Assembly (NCBI GenBank): GCA_902597215.1
Contig: CACJWU010000001.1
Coordinates: 62,001-126,000, forward strand
DNA from: an uncultured Pelagibacteraceae bacterium
GTDB taxonomy: Bacteria > Pseudomonadota > Alphaproteobacteria > Pelagibacterales > Pelagibacteraceae
Direction: 5' to 3'
DNA: 64,000 nucleotides
The notes below the pieces were generated by a model. The model did not search any database, was not told where the DNA came from, and saw only the letters and a program-made list of their open reading frames with translations. The position numbers and the translations under genes are program-made. Below are positions 24,310 to 34,902 of the stretch, piece by piece (the first letter of the stretch is position 1; each line of letters begins with the position of its first letter).

Positions 24310-25125
24310 ATGATTAAACAAGCAATTATTCCTCTAGCAGGTTTTGGCACACGGTTGCTACCTTTGACAAGTGTATTTGCTAAGGAACTTCTTCCAATTT
24401 ATGGAAAACCAGGAATTGAATATATCTTAGATGAATGCATTGATGCTGGAATTAAAGATATAATCTTTATTATTTCAAAAAAAAAAGAAATGATTAAAGA
24501 TTATTTTTATAATGACTCATTTTATAAAAAAATAATTAAGAAAAAAAAAGATCCAAGAATAATTAAAGAATATAAAAAGATTTTACGATATAAAAAAATG
24601 ATAAAATTCGTTTATCAAAATAAACCACTTGGTACAGGAGATGCTGTATTAAAAACTAGAAAATTTATTAAAGATAAATTTTTTTTAATGTTATTACCAG
24701 ATGATTTAATAATAAAGAAAAATTGTTCAAAATCTATGGTTAAAATTCATAATCAATTTAAGGCTTCAGTAATGGCAAGCATGAATGTTAGTAGAACTAA
24801 TGTTTCTAGATGGGGAATTTATAAGTTAAAAAGAAAATTAAACAAAAATAATTATCTCATAGAAGATGTTGTTGAAAAGCCATCAATTAAAGATGCACCT
24901 TCAAATAAAGCAGTAATTGGTAGATACATTTTACCAAAATCAATTTTTACAAAACTACAAACACAAAAACCTGGCAAAGGTGGTGAAATTCATATTACTG
25001 ATGCAATTAGATCTTTAATTATGAATAATGAAAAATTTATTGCTCATAATTTTCGAGGAAAATATTTAGATTGTGGAACTATGAGTGGTTACATTAAATC
25101 ATCTATGGAGATATCCAAGATATGA
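24310..25125 (+). CDS. galU: UTP-glucose-1-phosphate uridylyltransferase
   Basis: KQAIIPLAGFGTRLLPLTSVFAKELLPIYGKPGIEYILDE; GGEIHITDAI. Confidence 0.93.
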   Translation: MIKQAIIPLAGFGTRLLPLTSVFAKELLPIYGKPGIEYILDECIDAGIKDIIFIISKKKEMIKDYFYNDSFYKKIIKKKKDPRIIKEYKKILRYKKMIKFVYQNKPLGTGDAVLKTRKFIKDKFFLMLLPDDLIIKKNCSKSMVKIHNQFKASVMASMNVSRTNVSRWGIYKLKRKLNKNNYLIEDVVEKPSIKDAPSNKAVIGRYILPKSIFTKLQTQKPGKGGEIHITDAIRSLIMNNEKFIAHNFRGKYLDCGTMSGYIKSSMEISKI

Positions 25126-26420
25126 AATTATGTATGATCGGTACGGGTTATGTTGGTCTTGTAAGCGGAGTTTGTTTTTCTGATATAGGAAATGTTGTTT
25201 ATTGTGTTGATAAAGATAAAAATAAAATTGAAGCTTTAAATAATGGCAAAGTTCCAATCTATGAACCAGGTTTAGAGGAAATTTTAAAGAGAAATTATAA
25301 AAAAAAAAGATTAATTTTTACGACTAATTTAAAAGAGGCTGTAACTAAATCTGATATTATATTTATATGTGTAGGTACACCTACAAAAAAAAATAGTAAT
25401 TCAGCTGATTTAAAACATGTTTACACTGTTGCTAAAGAACTTAAAAAGATTATCAAAAAATATAAAATAGTAATCACTAAGTCAACCGTACCAGTCACAA
25501 CAGGAGATAAAATTGAAAATATTTTATCGAAATTAAAAAAAAAGAAATTAGTAGATATAGTTTCAAATCCTGAATTTTTAAGGGAAGGTGAAGCAATTAG
25601 AGATTTTATTTATCCTGATAGAGTTATAATTGGAACTGAAAGCAATAAAGCAAATAAAATTTTAAAATCTTTATATTTACCAATTATCAAAAAAATGAGT
25701 AGATACTTCAGAACTTCCAGAAGAGGTGCTGAGATGATTAAATATGCTTCAAATGCTTTCTTAGCCACTAAAATATCTTTTATTAATGAACTTGCTAATT
25801 TAAGTGAAAAAACAAATGTAGATATAAAAGATATCTCTTTTGGAATGGGGTTAGATCAGCGAATAGGTGATAGATTTTTGAGAGCAGGTCCAGCCTATGG
25901 TGGATCATGCTTTCCAAAAGATACAAGAGCCTTATTAGATACTGGAAAAAAATTTAAAACAGATTTATCAATTATAAAAACTGTTGTTAATTCTAATAAT
26001 AAAAGAAAAATTCTTTTAACAAAAAAGATTGATAAAATATTGAATAATAATTTTGCAAACAAAATTATAACTTTCTTAGGTGTTACTTTTAAGCCTAATA
26101 CTGATGATATGAGGGAGGCTTCTAGCATTCCTATGATTAAATATCTTAACAAAAAAAAATGTAAAATAAGATATTATGATCCCTCTGGAAAAAAAAAAGA
26201 ATTTTTTAATTATAAAAATGTAAAATATTATAATAACATATCTTCTGCATGCTTTAAAACTGACTTAATAATCTTGCACACTGAATGGAATGAATTTAAA
26301 TTATTAAATTTTAAAAAGTTAGTTAAAAAAGATAGTTTTTTGATTTATGATTTAAGAAATATTTACTCTCCCTCAAAAATGAAAAAGAATAAATTAAGAT
26401 ATTTTGGCGTAGGAAGATAA
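25122..26420 (+). CDS. ugd: UDP-glucose 6-dehydrogenase
   Basis: MKLCMIGTGYVGLVSGVCFSDIGN; VSNPEFLREGEAI; GPAYGGSCFPKDTRAL. Confidence 0.94.
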   Translation: MKLCMIGTGYVGLVSGVCFSDIGNVVYCVDKDKNKIEALNNGKVPIYEPGLEEILKRNYKKKRLIFTTNLKEAVTKSDIIFICVGTPTKKNSNSADLKHVYTVAKELKKIIKKYKIVITKSTVPVTTGDKIENILSKLKKKKLVDIVSNPEFLREGEAIRDFIYPDRVIIGTESNKANKILKSLYLPIIKKMSRYFRTSRRGAEMIKYASNAFLATKISFINELANLSEKTNVDIKDISFGMGLDQRIGDRFLRAGPAYGGSCFPKDTRALLDTGKKFKTDLSIIKTVVNSNNKRKILLTKKIDKILNNNFANKIITFLGVTFKPNTDDMREASSIPMIKYLNKKKCKIRYYDPSGKKKEFFNYKNVKYYNNISSACFKTDLIILHTEWNEFKLLNFKKLVKKDSFLIYDLRNIYSPSKMKKNKLRYFGVGR

Positions 26421-26421
26421 A

Positions 26422-26883
26422 CTATTTCAACTCAAAAATTGCATCAACTTCAACCGCCACACCTAAGGGCAAACTATTGGTACTTACTGCTGCTCTAGTA
26501 TGTACGCCTCTTTCACCAAAAATAGATGAAATTAAATCAGAAGCACCATTAATTACTTTAGGTTGTTCAATAAAATCATTTGTTGAATTAACAAAACCAG
26601 TAAGTTTGATGCAGGATTTTATTTTAGATAGATCTCCATCACACGCCTTTTTAGCTTGTGCCACTATATTTAAAGCACATCTTTTAGCAGCATTATATCC
26701 TCTTTCTGTATCTAGATCTTTACCAATTTTTCCTTTTATTAATTTACCATTTTCATCAATTGATATTTGACCAGATATAAAAAGTTGGTTATTAACAATT
26801 TTTGATGCAACGTAAGATCCAACAGGATCAGCTGCTTTTGGAAGTTTTATTCCTAATTCATTTATTTTATCTTCAAATGACAT
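26422..26883 (-). CDS. RidA/YjgF family protein
   Basis: VGSYVASKIVNNQLFISGQIS...HTRAAVSTNSLPLGVAVEVDAIFE. Confidence 0.9.
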   Translation of the reverse strand: MSFEDKINELGIKLPKAADPVGSYVASKIVNNQLFISGQISIDENGKLIKGKIGKDLDTERGYNAAKRCALNIVAQAKKACDGDLSKIKSCIKLTGFVNSTNDFIEQPKVINGASDLISSIFGERGVHTRAAVSTNSLPLGVAVEVDAIFELK

Positions 26884-26885
26884 AA

Positions 26886-27182
26886 TTAATTTTTTATCAA
26901 ATCTGAAAATGTTTTGCTATTTTTAAATTTCTTCAATTTATCTTTTAAACCTGAGCTTTCAAGTTTTTCATTAGTTTTATTTTTTAATTCTTTCGCTTTT
27001 TGATTAGTTTTGACTTTAAGTTCATTAGCTTTTTTATCTGTTTTAGATTTAAATTTTTTTGCATTACATTCAATATATTTCGCACTCATTTTTTCAAATT
27101 GACTACAGTCATTTTCATTAGAAAATACAAAATTACTAAATAGAAATGTTATTAAAATCAAATATATTAACTTCAAATTCAT
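26886..27182 (-). CDS. Small secreted Lys-rich hypothetical protein with 11-residue repeats
   Basis: Hydrophobic signal peptide MNLKLIYLILITFLFSNFVFS followed by KTDKKANELKV/KTNQKAKELKN/KTNEKLESSGL. Confidence 0.7.
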   Translation of the reverse strand: MNLKLIYLILITFLFSNFVFSNENDCSQFEKMSAKYIECNAKKFKSKTDKKANELKVKTNQKAKELKNKTNEKLESSGLKDKLKKFKNSKTFSDLIKN

Positions 27183-29764
27183 TTTTTTTTCTTAGATTTA
27201 GATTTTTTACTTTTATCGTATTCTTTTCTTTTCTCAATCAATATTAAAGCTTCCTCCATAGTTAATTCTGCAGGGTCTTTTTCCTCAGGTATAGTTGCAT
27301 TAATTGATTTATACTTAATATAAGGTCCATATTGACCTTTCATAATCCTGACTGGTTTTTTATCTTCAGGGTGTTCACCCAAATCTTTTATCATTGATGA
27401 TGATATTCGACCTGGTTTAGCTTCTGCAATTAATGTTATTGCTCTATTTAAACCAATAGAAAATATATCATCTACGTTCTCAATTCTTGCAGACTTATTT
27501 TCACATTTTAGGTAAGGACCAAATCTTCCGGTGTTTAGTGTAATTTCTTTTTGATTATCAGGATTAATTCCTAAGGACTTAGGCAACGAGCATAAGAATT
27601 GAGCTTTTTCTAAATCAATATTTTCTAATTGCAAACCTTTAGGAATTGAAACGTTTTTTAAAAGTTCATTAACATCTTGTTTGGATTTTTTTGTTTTTTT
27701 CTTTTTTTTAACTGTTTTTTCAACTTCTATTTCTGCGGGAATTTTCTCATACTGAAGGTACGGGCCAAATCTTCCATTTTTTAAATATATGTCATTTCCA
27801 TTTTCATGTTTTCCAATAAACTTAGGTTCAGCCAGTTGTGCTTGAGCAGCTGCTTTTGCCTTAGATAATGGTCTTGTAAATTTGCATTCTGGATAATTTG
27901 AACATCCTATAAAAGCACCTCCTCTAAAACTATTTTTTAAACTTAGTGTACCAGAATTACATAATTGGCATTTTCTGACTATTTTTCCCTCATTATCTTT
28001 ATCAAAAATTAAATCACCAAGACTATCATTTAATAAATCTAAAACTTCTCTAGTTCTTTTTTCTTTTACCTCTGAAACATTATTATTAAAATCTTTCCAG
28101 AAAAGTTCTAAAACTTTGATCCAGCTTTCTTTACCAGTTGTGATTTCGTCAAGTTGGTCCTCTAATCCTGCTGTAAAATTATAATCAACATATTTTGAAA
28201 ATAATTTTTCTAAAAAAGCAGAAATTAGTTTTCCTCTGTCAGTTGGAAAAAATCTTTTATTTAATATTTCTGCGTATCCTCTATTAGCAATAGTAGAGAT
28301 GATACTTGCATAAGTAGAAGGTCTGCCAATACCGAGTTCTTCGAGTTTTTTTACTAAACTTGCCTCTGAATATCTTGGTGGTGGTTGTGTAAAATGCTGT
28401 TCATCTGACAATGCTTCAATATTAATAGGTCCTTTAGACACATCTGGCATAATATTTTCATCATCATCTTTAGTTTGATTATTGTAAATTTTCAAAAATC
28501 CATCAAATTTTAGAACTGATCCACTAGCTTTGCAAATAGTATCGTTATTTTCCGAAGTTATTGTAATTGTGTTTCTATCAAACTTAGCAGACTCCATTTG
28601 AGAAGATAATGCTCTACTCCAAATAAGATCATATAATTTATTTTGATCTGTACTTAAATATTTCTTAACACTCTGAGGTGTTCTTATTATATCTGTGGGT
28701 CTAATTGCTTCATGAGCTTCCTGAGCATTCTTAGCTTTTTTACCAGAATAATTTAAAGCATCTTTTGGCAAGTATTCGGCACCAATTTGATTTTTGATAT
28801 AATCTCTAAAAGTTAACACTGCATCTTTGGATAAATTTGTTCCATCTGTTCTCATATAAGTAATTAAGCCAATTGTCTCGCCCTCTATTTCTATACCTTG
28901 ATAGAGCTTTTGAGCTATTTGCATTGTTCTAGATGCACCAAAACCCAATCTACTTGATGCAGTTTGTTGAAGGGTAGATGTAGTAAATGGTCCGGTTGGA
29001 TTTCGATTAACAACTTTGCTTGAAATATCTGTAATATTAAATTTTTTTTTATTTATACTATTAATAGCTTTGTTTATTTCTTCTTTATTTCTAAATGAAA
29101 ATTTTTCAATTTTATTATTATCTAATTGATTAATACTTGCAGTAATTTTTTGATTATTTTGATCTGTAAAGTTTATACTTAAGGTCCAAAATTCTTCTGG
29201 TTTAAATGACTCAATCTCATGTTCTCTCTCAGTAATTAATTTCAAAGCAACAGACTGAACTCTTCCTGCAGATTTAGAGCCGGGTAGTTTTGTCCAAAGT
29301 ATTGGTGAAATATTAAAACCAACCAGATAATCTAAAGCTCTTCTAGCCATATAAGCATCAACTAGATGAGGTTCAATTTGTCTTGGATTTTCAATTCCCT
29401 GTATTACAGCTTTTTTGGTTATCTCATTAAATACAACTCTTTCAATTTCTTTATCTTTTAAAAGTTTTTTTTCATTTAAATATTCTTTTACATGCCAGGC
29501 AATAGCTTCACCTTCACGGTCAGGGTCGGTAGCTAATATAATTTTAGACGAGTCTTTTGCTGCATCAGTAATTTCTTTAAGATATTTTTTTGAAAAACTA
29601 TCAACTTCCCATTCCATTTTAAAATCTTGTTCTGGATCAACTGAACCATTTTTAGAAGGCAAGTCTCTTATATGTCCATAACTTGCTAGAACTTTATAAT
29701 CATCACCCAAATACTTATTTATTGTTTTAGCTTTAGCAGGACTTTCTACAATGACTAAATTCAT
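27179..29764 (-). CDS. topA: DNA topoisomerase I
   Basis: MNLVIVESPAKAKTINKYLGDDYKVLASYGHIRDLP; LITYMRTDGTNLS; C-terminal zinc ribbon. Confidence 0.98.
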   Translation of the reverse strand: MNLVIVESPAKAKTINKYLGDDYKVLASYGHIRDLPSKNGSVDPEQDFKMEWEVDSFSKKYLKEITDAAKDSSKIILATDPDREGEAIAWHVKEYLNEKKLLKDKEIERVVFNEITKKAVIQGIENPRQIEPHLVDAYMARRALDYLVGFNISPILWTKLPGSKSAGRVQSVALKLITEREHEIESFKPEEFWTLSINFTDQNNQKITASINQLDNNKIEKFSFRNKEEINKAINSINKKKFNITDISSKVVNRNPTGPFTTSTLQQTASSRLGFGASRTMQIAQKLYQGIEIEGETIGLITYMRTDGTNLSKDAVLTFRDYIKNQIGAEYLPKDALNYSGKKAKNAQEAHEAIRPTDIIRTPQSVKKYLSTDQNKLYDLIWSRALSSQMESAKFDRNTITITSENNDTICKASGSVLKFDGFLKIYNNQTKDDDENIMPDVSKGPINIEALSDEQHFTQPPPRYSEASLVKKLEELGIGRPSTYASIISTIANRGYAEILNKRFFPTDRGKLISAFLEKLFSKYVDYNFTAGLEDQLDEITTGKESWIKVLELFWKDFNNNVSEVKEKRTREVLDLLNDSLGDLIFDKDNEGKIVRKCQLCNSGTLSLKNSFRGGAFIGCSNYPECKFTRPLSKAKAAAQAQLAEPKFIGKHENGNDIYLKNGRFGPYLQYEKIPAEIEVEKTVKKKKKTKKSKQDVNELLKNVSIPKGLQLENIDLEKAQFLCSLPKSLGINPDNQKEITLNTGRFGPYLKCENKSARIENVDDIFSIGLNRAITLIAEAKPGRISSSMIKDLGEHPEDKKPVRIMKGQYGPYIKYKSINATIPEEKDPAELTMEEALILIEKRKEYDKSKKSKSKKKK

Positions 29765-29800
29765 AGACTACAAAGTACTTAAATCACTTAGATAGTCAAT

Positions 29801-30379
29801 TTAATAAATTTTTGTCTTTGTTTCTTCTTTATTTTTCAATCTTTTAATATTTTCTCTATGAGTAAAAAAAATCAAGACAAACATAATTGTGAAAAAAATT
29901 CCTTGATCAAATTGACTTAAAATCAATGAATATATTGGTATAGAAGCTGCGCCCACTAAAGATGATAACGAGGAATACTTAGAAACGAAAAAAGTTATAA
30001 ACCATGAAATAGCAAAGATAATTCCAAAATAGATATTTATGGCAAATAAAATGCCAACATAAGTTGCAACACCTTTTCCACCTTTAAATCTTAACCAAAT
30101 TGGAAAAACGTGACCTAAAAAGGCACACATAGAGGCAATATATAAAAAATCTTGATAAAAAATTTTTACATAAATGACTGGAAACATAGCTTTCAAAATA
30201 TCAAGAACTAATGTTGAGTAACCCAATGTTTTATTCCCAGTTCGGAGAGCATTAGTGGCTCCGATATTACCTGAACCAATTTCTCTAATATCTTTTTTTA
30301 AAAAGATTTTTGTAAGTATGAGGCCAAATGGTATTGAACCCATGAGGTAAGAAATTATACCTATTAAAAAAATATCCAT
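29801..30379 (-). CDS. plsY: Glycerol-3-phosphate acyltransferase PlsY
   Basis: YLMGSIPFGLILTK; REIGSGNIGATNALRTG; FKGGKGVAT. Confidence 0.95.
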   Translation of the reverse strand: MDIFLIGIISYLMGSIPFGLILTKIFLKKDIREIGSGNIGATNALRTGNKTLGYSTLVLDILKAMFPVIYVKIFYQDFLYIASMCAFLGHVFPIWLRFKGGKGVATYVGILFAINIYFGIIFAISWFITFFVSKYSSLSSLVGAASIPIYSLILSQFDQGIFFTIMFVLIFFTHRENIKRLKNKEETKTKIY

Positions 30380-30380
30380 T

Positions 30381-31667
30381 CTATAGCTTAAATAATTCTT
30401 TTCCTTTTACAAATGTATTTATAACTTTGCCTTGAAGTTTTTTATCCTCTATTGATGTATTTTTAGATTTTGATATTAATTTTTCTTTCTTTACAATCCA
30501 AGGTTTATCAATATCAACTATGCAAAGATCTGCATCATTACCAACAGAGAGATTTCCCTTATTTATTTTTAATATTTTTGCTGGATTTGAAGTTAAGGCT
30601 CTTATAATCGTCTCGAGTTTGAGTGATCCATTGTGATATAATTCTAAGCTTAAAGATAAAAGTGTCTCTATTCCTGATGCTCCAGTGGCTGCCTGTGCAA
30701 ATGTTAACCTTTTAGATTCTTCATCTTCAGGTTTATGATCTGAAACAATAACTTGAATGAGACCATTTTTTAATCCCTCAACTAGAGCCATTCTATCTTC
30801 TTCTCTTCTTAAAGGGGGAGATAATTTTAAAAAAGTTCTAAAATCACCAATATCATTTTCGTTCAAAGATAAATTATTAATAGAAACTCCTGATGTAAAG
30901 TTCACAATTTCTTTTCTATATTTTATTACTTCAACTGATTTTTTTGATGATAATTGAGATATATGATATCTACATTTGACTTTTTCTAGTAATGTAAGAT
31001 CTCTTTCAATTAAAATTCTTTCTGCAATTTCAGGTATGCCTGACAATCCTAATTTAGAGGCAATAATTCCAGAGTTTATCATCCCATTCTTTGCTAGTTC
31101 GTAATCTTCAGCGTGTTGCATGATTAAACAACCCAAATCCTTAGCAGAGTTCATTATTCGAGACATTAATCTTGGATTTTGAATCGTTTTTGTTCCATCT
31201 GTGAATGCAACAATTCCTTTCTTTTGTAAGAGACCAAATTCAGTCATGTTAGTACCTTCTACATTTTTAGTAAGCGAAGCACACGGATAGATATTAATTT
31301 TAGATTTATCCCTTCCTCTTCTTTTTAAAAAATCAACTATAGATACATTGTCAATTATTGGATCTGTGTTAGGCATCGTAACTACAGAAGTAACGCCTCC
31401 AGATAATGCTGCATTGCTTAAAGTTCTAAAGTTTTCCTTATATTCATATCCAGGTTCACCAACAAAGACTCTCATATCTACTAATCCTGGAAAAATATAT
31501 TTTCCGTTCAAATCAATAGGCTTTTCTCTACTTGGTAAATTATTAGTATTAACTTTTTTTCCTACAGCTTCAATTGTACCTTCTTCACTTATAATCAAAC
31601 CTCCAGTTTCATTAATAGAGTTATGAGGGTCAATTATGTTTGCATTTATAAAATATTGTTTTTTCAT
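30381..31667 (-). CDS. pyrC: Dihydroorotase-like protein, probably non-catalytic (PyrC')
   Basis: Dihydroorotase fold motifs (LMQHAEDYEL, YHISQLSS, VSDHKPE) but VDMRVFVGEPG replaces the HxH motif; adjacent to pyrB. Confidence 0.88.
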   Translation of the reverse strand: MKKQYFINANIIDPHNSINETGGLIISEEGTIEAVGKKVNTNNLPSREKPIDLNGKYIFPGLVDMRVFVGEPGYEYKENFRTLSNAALSGGVTSVVTMPNTDPIIDNVSIVDFLKRRGRDKSKINIYPCASLTKNVEGTNMTEFGLLQKKGIVAFTDGTKTIQNPRLMSRIMNSAKDLGCLIMQHAEDYELAKNGMINSGIIASKLGLSGIPEIAERILIERDLTLLEKVKCRYHISQLSSKKSVEVIKYRKEIVNFTSGVSINNLSLNENDIGDFRTFLKLSPPLRREEDRMALVEGLKNGLIQVIVSDHKPEDEESKRLTFAQAATGASGIETLLSLSLELYHNGSLKLETIIRALTSNPAKILKINKGNLSVGNDADLCIVDIDKPWIVKKEKLISKSKNTSIEDKKLQGKVINTFVKGKELFKL

Positions 31668-32603
31668 TTATCTACAAAATATCTTTAAGCAAGCCATTCT
31701 TACAGCAACACCTAATTCAACTTGTTCTTTAATTACGCTTTTATTAATGTCATCTGCTAATATCGTATCAATTTCTATACCTCTATTCATTGGTCCAGGG
31801 TGCATAATTAATGCATCAGATTTGGCATGTTCCAATTTGTCAGGAGTTAATCCATAATATTCATAATATTCTCTATTTGATGAAAGATAAGAACTTGTCA
31901 TTCTTTCATTTTGCAATCTTAACATCATCACAATATCACAATCCTTTAATCCTTTTTTCATGTCAGTAAAAGTATTAACACCGAATTTTTCAATTTCCTT
32001 TGGCATTAAATTTGTTGGTGCAACTATATTTACCTCAGCTCCTAACATATTGAGCAAATATATATTTGATCTAGCTACTCTTGAATGTAGAATGTCTCCA
32101 CATATTGCAATTTTTAATCCTTCAATTTTTTTTTTTCGAGTAATAATTGTTAAAGCATCTAAAAGAGCTTGGGTAGGGTGTTCTCTTCTTCCATCGCCAG
32201 CATTTAATACCGCACAATTTACTTTTTGTGAAAGTAAGTTACAAGCGCCAGAGTCTTGATGTCTAACTACAATAATATCTGGATGCATCGCATTTAAAGT
32301 CATGGCTGTATCTATTAATGTTTCACCTTTTTTAATCGCAGAATTACTTATGTTCATAGACATAACATCCGCTCCAAGTCTTTTACCAGCTAACTCAAAT
32401 GAACTTTGAGTTCTAGTAGAAGGTTCAAAGAATAAATTGATTTGAGTTTTTCCTCTCAATACATCTATTTTTTTATTTTTGCTTTGATTAACTTTTATAA
32501 ATGCGTGTGCTTCTTCAAGTATAAAATTAACATCATTAATTGATAAATCCTGGATACCTAATAAATGTTTTTGGGAAATTTTAATAGCTTTATTTATTTT
32601 CAT
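31668..32603 (-). CDS. pyrB: Aspartate carbamoyltransferase catalytic subunit (track start 32618; internal Met MKINKAIK preferred)
   Basis: [47 protein letters not shown]. Confidence 0.96.
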   Translation of the reverse strand: MKINKAIKISQKHLLGIQDLSINDVNFILEEAHAFIKVNQSKNKKIDVLRGKTQINLFFEPSTRTQSSFELAGKRLGADVMSMNISNSAIKKGETLIDTAMTLNAMHPDIIVVRHQDSGACNLLSQKVNCAVLNAGDGRREHPTQALLDALTIITRKKKIEGLKIAICGDILHSRVARSNIYLLNMLGAEVNIVAPTNLMPKEIEKFGVNTFTDMKKGLKDCDIVMMLRLQNERMTSSYLSSNREYYEYYGLTPDKLEHAKSDALIMHPGPMNRGIEIDTILADDINKSVIKEQVELGVAVRMACLKIFCR

Positions 32604-32651
32604 TGCCATTAAAACCAACTCTATAACTATAAACGTCTATAATAGCAAGTA

Positions 32652-33107
32652 TTAATTATTTAAAAAATCTATTGCTCCTTGTAATATAAAAGCAGCAGCA
32701 TTTTCATCAATTTTCTTTTCTCTTTTACTCACATTAACATCTAATTGACTAGATAGATTAAAAGCACCGACTGTTGATAATCTTTCATCCCATAGACAAA
32801 TAGGAATATTAATATTTTCCTGAATTTTTTGAGAGGTGTCTTTCACAGATTGTGCTGATTTTCCTGAGGAACCGTCCATATTAAGAGGATTTCCAATTAT
32901 GATTCCCTTAATATCATTTTCATCAATAATCACTTTAAGCTCAGAAATTAATTCATCAAGATTATTTCTATTTATTGTTTTGAAAGGAGTGGCAATTAAT
33001 TGTTTTTCATCACAAATAGATATACCAATTCTTTTAGAACCAAGGTCTAAACCTATCAATCTACACTTATCTAAGTGTTTTTTTTTAAATTCTTCCAAAG
33101 TGATCAT
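32652..33107 (-). CDS. ruvX: Holliday junction resolvase-like RuvX/YqgF
   Basis: LIGLDLGSKRIGISICDEKQLIATP; IIIGNPLNMDGSSG; DERLSTVGA. Confidence 0.92.
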   Translation of the reverse strand: MITLEEFKKKHLDKCRLIGLDLGSKRIGISICDEKQLIATPFKTINRNNLDELISELKVIIDENDIKGIIIGNPLNMDGSSGKSAQSVKDTSQKIQENINIPICLWDERLSTVGAFNLSSQLDVNVSKREKKIDENAAAFILQGAIDFLNN

Positions 33108-33157
33108 ATTGTATATTTTAAACTTAAGTGATAGTTTGCGTCATATTTAAATAGCAT

Positions 33158-33445
33158 ATGAGTATAGATCTTAAAACAATAAAGCATATCTCTAAATTAT
33201 CAAGAATTTCAGTCGATGAAAAAAGAGCTGAAAAATTAGCTGGTGATTTAAATTCAATTTTTGACTTTATTGAAAAACTAAATGAATTAAAAACAGACAA
33301 TGTTGAGCCATTAACATCAGTTGCTGAAACAACATTAAAACTAAGATCTGATGAGGTTAAAAGCAAGAATATTAGAGAACAAATTATTAAAAATTCACCT
33401 CAAGATAATGAAGATTATTTTGTTGTACCAAAGGTTATAGAGTGA
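33158..33445 (+). CDS. gatC: Asp-tRNA(Asn)/Glu-tRNA(Gln) amidotransferase subunit C
   Basis: IKHISKLSRISVDEKRAEKLAGDLNSIFDFIEKLNEL; followed by gatA. Confidence 0.94.
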   Translation: MSIDLKTIKHISKLSRISVDEKRAEKLAGDLNSIFDFIEKLNELKTDNVEPLTSVAETTLKLRSDEVKSKNIREQIIKNSPQDNEDYFVVPKVIE

Positions 33446-34902
33446 TGTCAGATATAACAAAACAATCTTTAACAGAATTAGTTAAAAATATTAGAAATAA
33501 AAAGCTATCTTCAACTGATATAACTAAAGCATTTATTGACAGATCTGAAAAATCTAAAGAATTGAATGTATATATTACTGAAGATTTCACCTCAGCTTTA
33601 GACAAAGCAAAAAAATTTGATCAAAAACCTAATTTAGATTTAAAATTGCCTGGTATTCCAATGGCAGTAAAAGATTTATTTTGTACAAAAGATGTAAAAA
33701 CAACTGCTGGTAGTAAAATTTTAAATAATTTTGTACCAACATATGAGTCAACAGTAACTGATAATATTTGGAAAGAAGGTGCAATACTTTTAGGTAAACT
33801 AAATTGTGATGAATTTGCAATGGGTTCATCAAATGAAACTAGTTTTTTTGGTAACGTACAAAATCCAATTGATAAAAACTTAGTTCCAGGTGGTTCATCT
33901 GGGGGGTCTGCTTCAGCAGTGGCTGGACAATTAACACCGATTACAATTGGAACTGATACTGGTGGTTCAATAAGACAACCTGCTTCTTTTACAGGAACAG
34001 TTGGATTAAAACCTACTTATGGAAGCTGCTCACGCTATGGGATTGTTGCTTTTGCATCATCATTAGATCAAGCAGGACCAATGGCACAAAATGTTAAAGA
34101 TTGTGCTTTACTACAAGAGGTAATTAGTACTTATGATCTAAAAGACTCCACCTCAATAGATTTTAAAAGAAATCAATACAGCAAAGAACTTACTAATAAT
34201 ATAAAAGGAAAAAAAATTGGGATACCAAAAGAATATAGAGTTGATGGAATGCCAAAAGAAATTGAAGATCTTTGGCAAAAAGGAATTCAGTATGTCAAAG
34301 ATTGTGGAGCTGAAACAATTGATATTTCATTACCACATACTAGTTATGCTTTGCCTACTTATTATATTGTTGCTCCTGCAGAAGCATCTTCAAACCTAGC
34401 AAGATATGATGGTGTTAAGTATGGATTTAGAGCTAAAGGTGAAAATTTAATTGATATGTATGAAAAGACAAGATCTGAAGGTTTTGGCGCTGAAGTACAA
34501 AGAAGAATTATGATAGGAACTTATGTTTTATCGTCTGGTTATTATGATGCTTACTATCTAAAAGCTCAAAAAGTAAGAAAGTTAATTAAGAATGATTTTG
34601 ATGAAGCATATAAAAAGGTTGATGCAATTTTAACTCCGTCAACACCAAGTTCAGCATTTAAAATAGGTGAAAAAACAAATGATCCAGTTTCTATGTATCT
34701 TAACGATATATTTACAGTCCCAGTTAATCTTGCAGGTTTACCAGGAATTTCAATTCCAGCAGGTCATGACTCAAAAGGATACCCACTAGGCTTACAAATA
34801 ATTGGTAAAGCTTTTGATGAACAAAATATATTGAATATCGCCTTTGCAATGGAAGAAAAGATTAATTTTAAAAACAAAATTACAGATTGGTGGATTAAGT
34901 GA
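33442..34902 (+). CDS. gatA: Asp-tRNA(Asn)/Glu-tRNA(Gln) amidotransferase subunit A
   Basis: [52 protein letters not shown]. Confidence 0.98.
   Translation: MMSDITKQSLTELVKNIRNKKLSSTDITKAFIDRSEKSKELNVYITEDFTSALDKAKKFDQKPNLDLKLPGIPMAVKDLFCTKDVKTTAGSKILNNFVPTYESTVTDNIWKEGAILLGKLNCDEFAMGSSNETSFFGNVQNPIDKNLVPGGSSGGSASAVAGQLTPITIGTDTGGSIRQPASFTGTVGLKPTYGSCSRYGIVAFASSLDQAGPMAQNVKDCALLQEVISTYDLKDSTSIDFKRNQYSKELTNNIKGKKIGIPKEYRVDGMPKEIEDLWQKGIQYVKDCGAETIDISLPHTSYALPTYYIVAPAEASSNLARYDGVKYGFRAKGENLIDMYEKTRSEGFGAEVQRRIMIGTYVLSSGYYDAYYLKAQKVRKLIKNDFDEAYKKVDAILTPSTPSSAFKIGEKTNDPVSMYLNDIFTVPVNLAGLPGISIPAGHDSKGYPLGLQIIGKAFDEQNILNIAFAMEEKINFKNKITDWWIK

Noticed and set aside
31960-32259. 99-aa plus-strand ORF opposite pyrB
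   Set aside because: Antisense shadow of a conserved gene.
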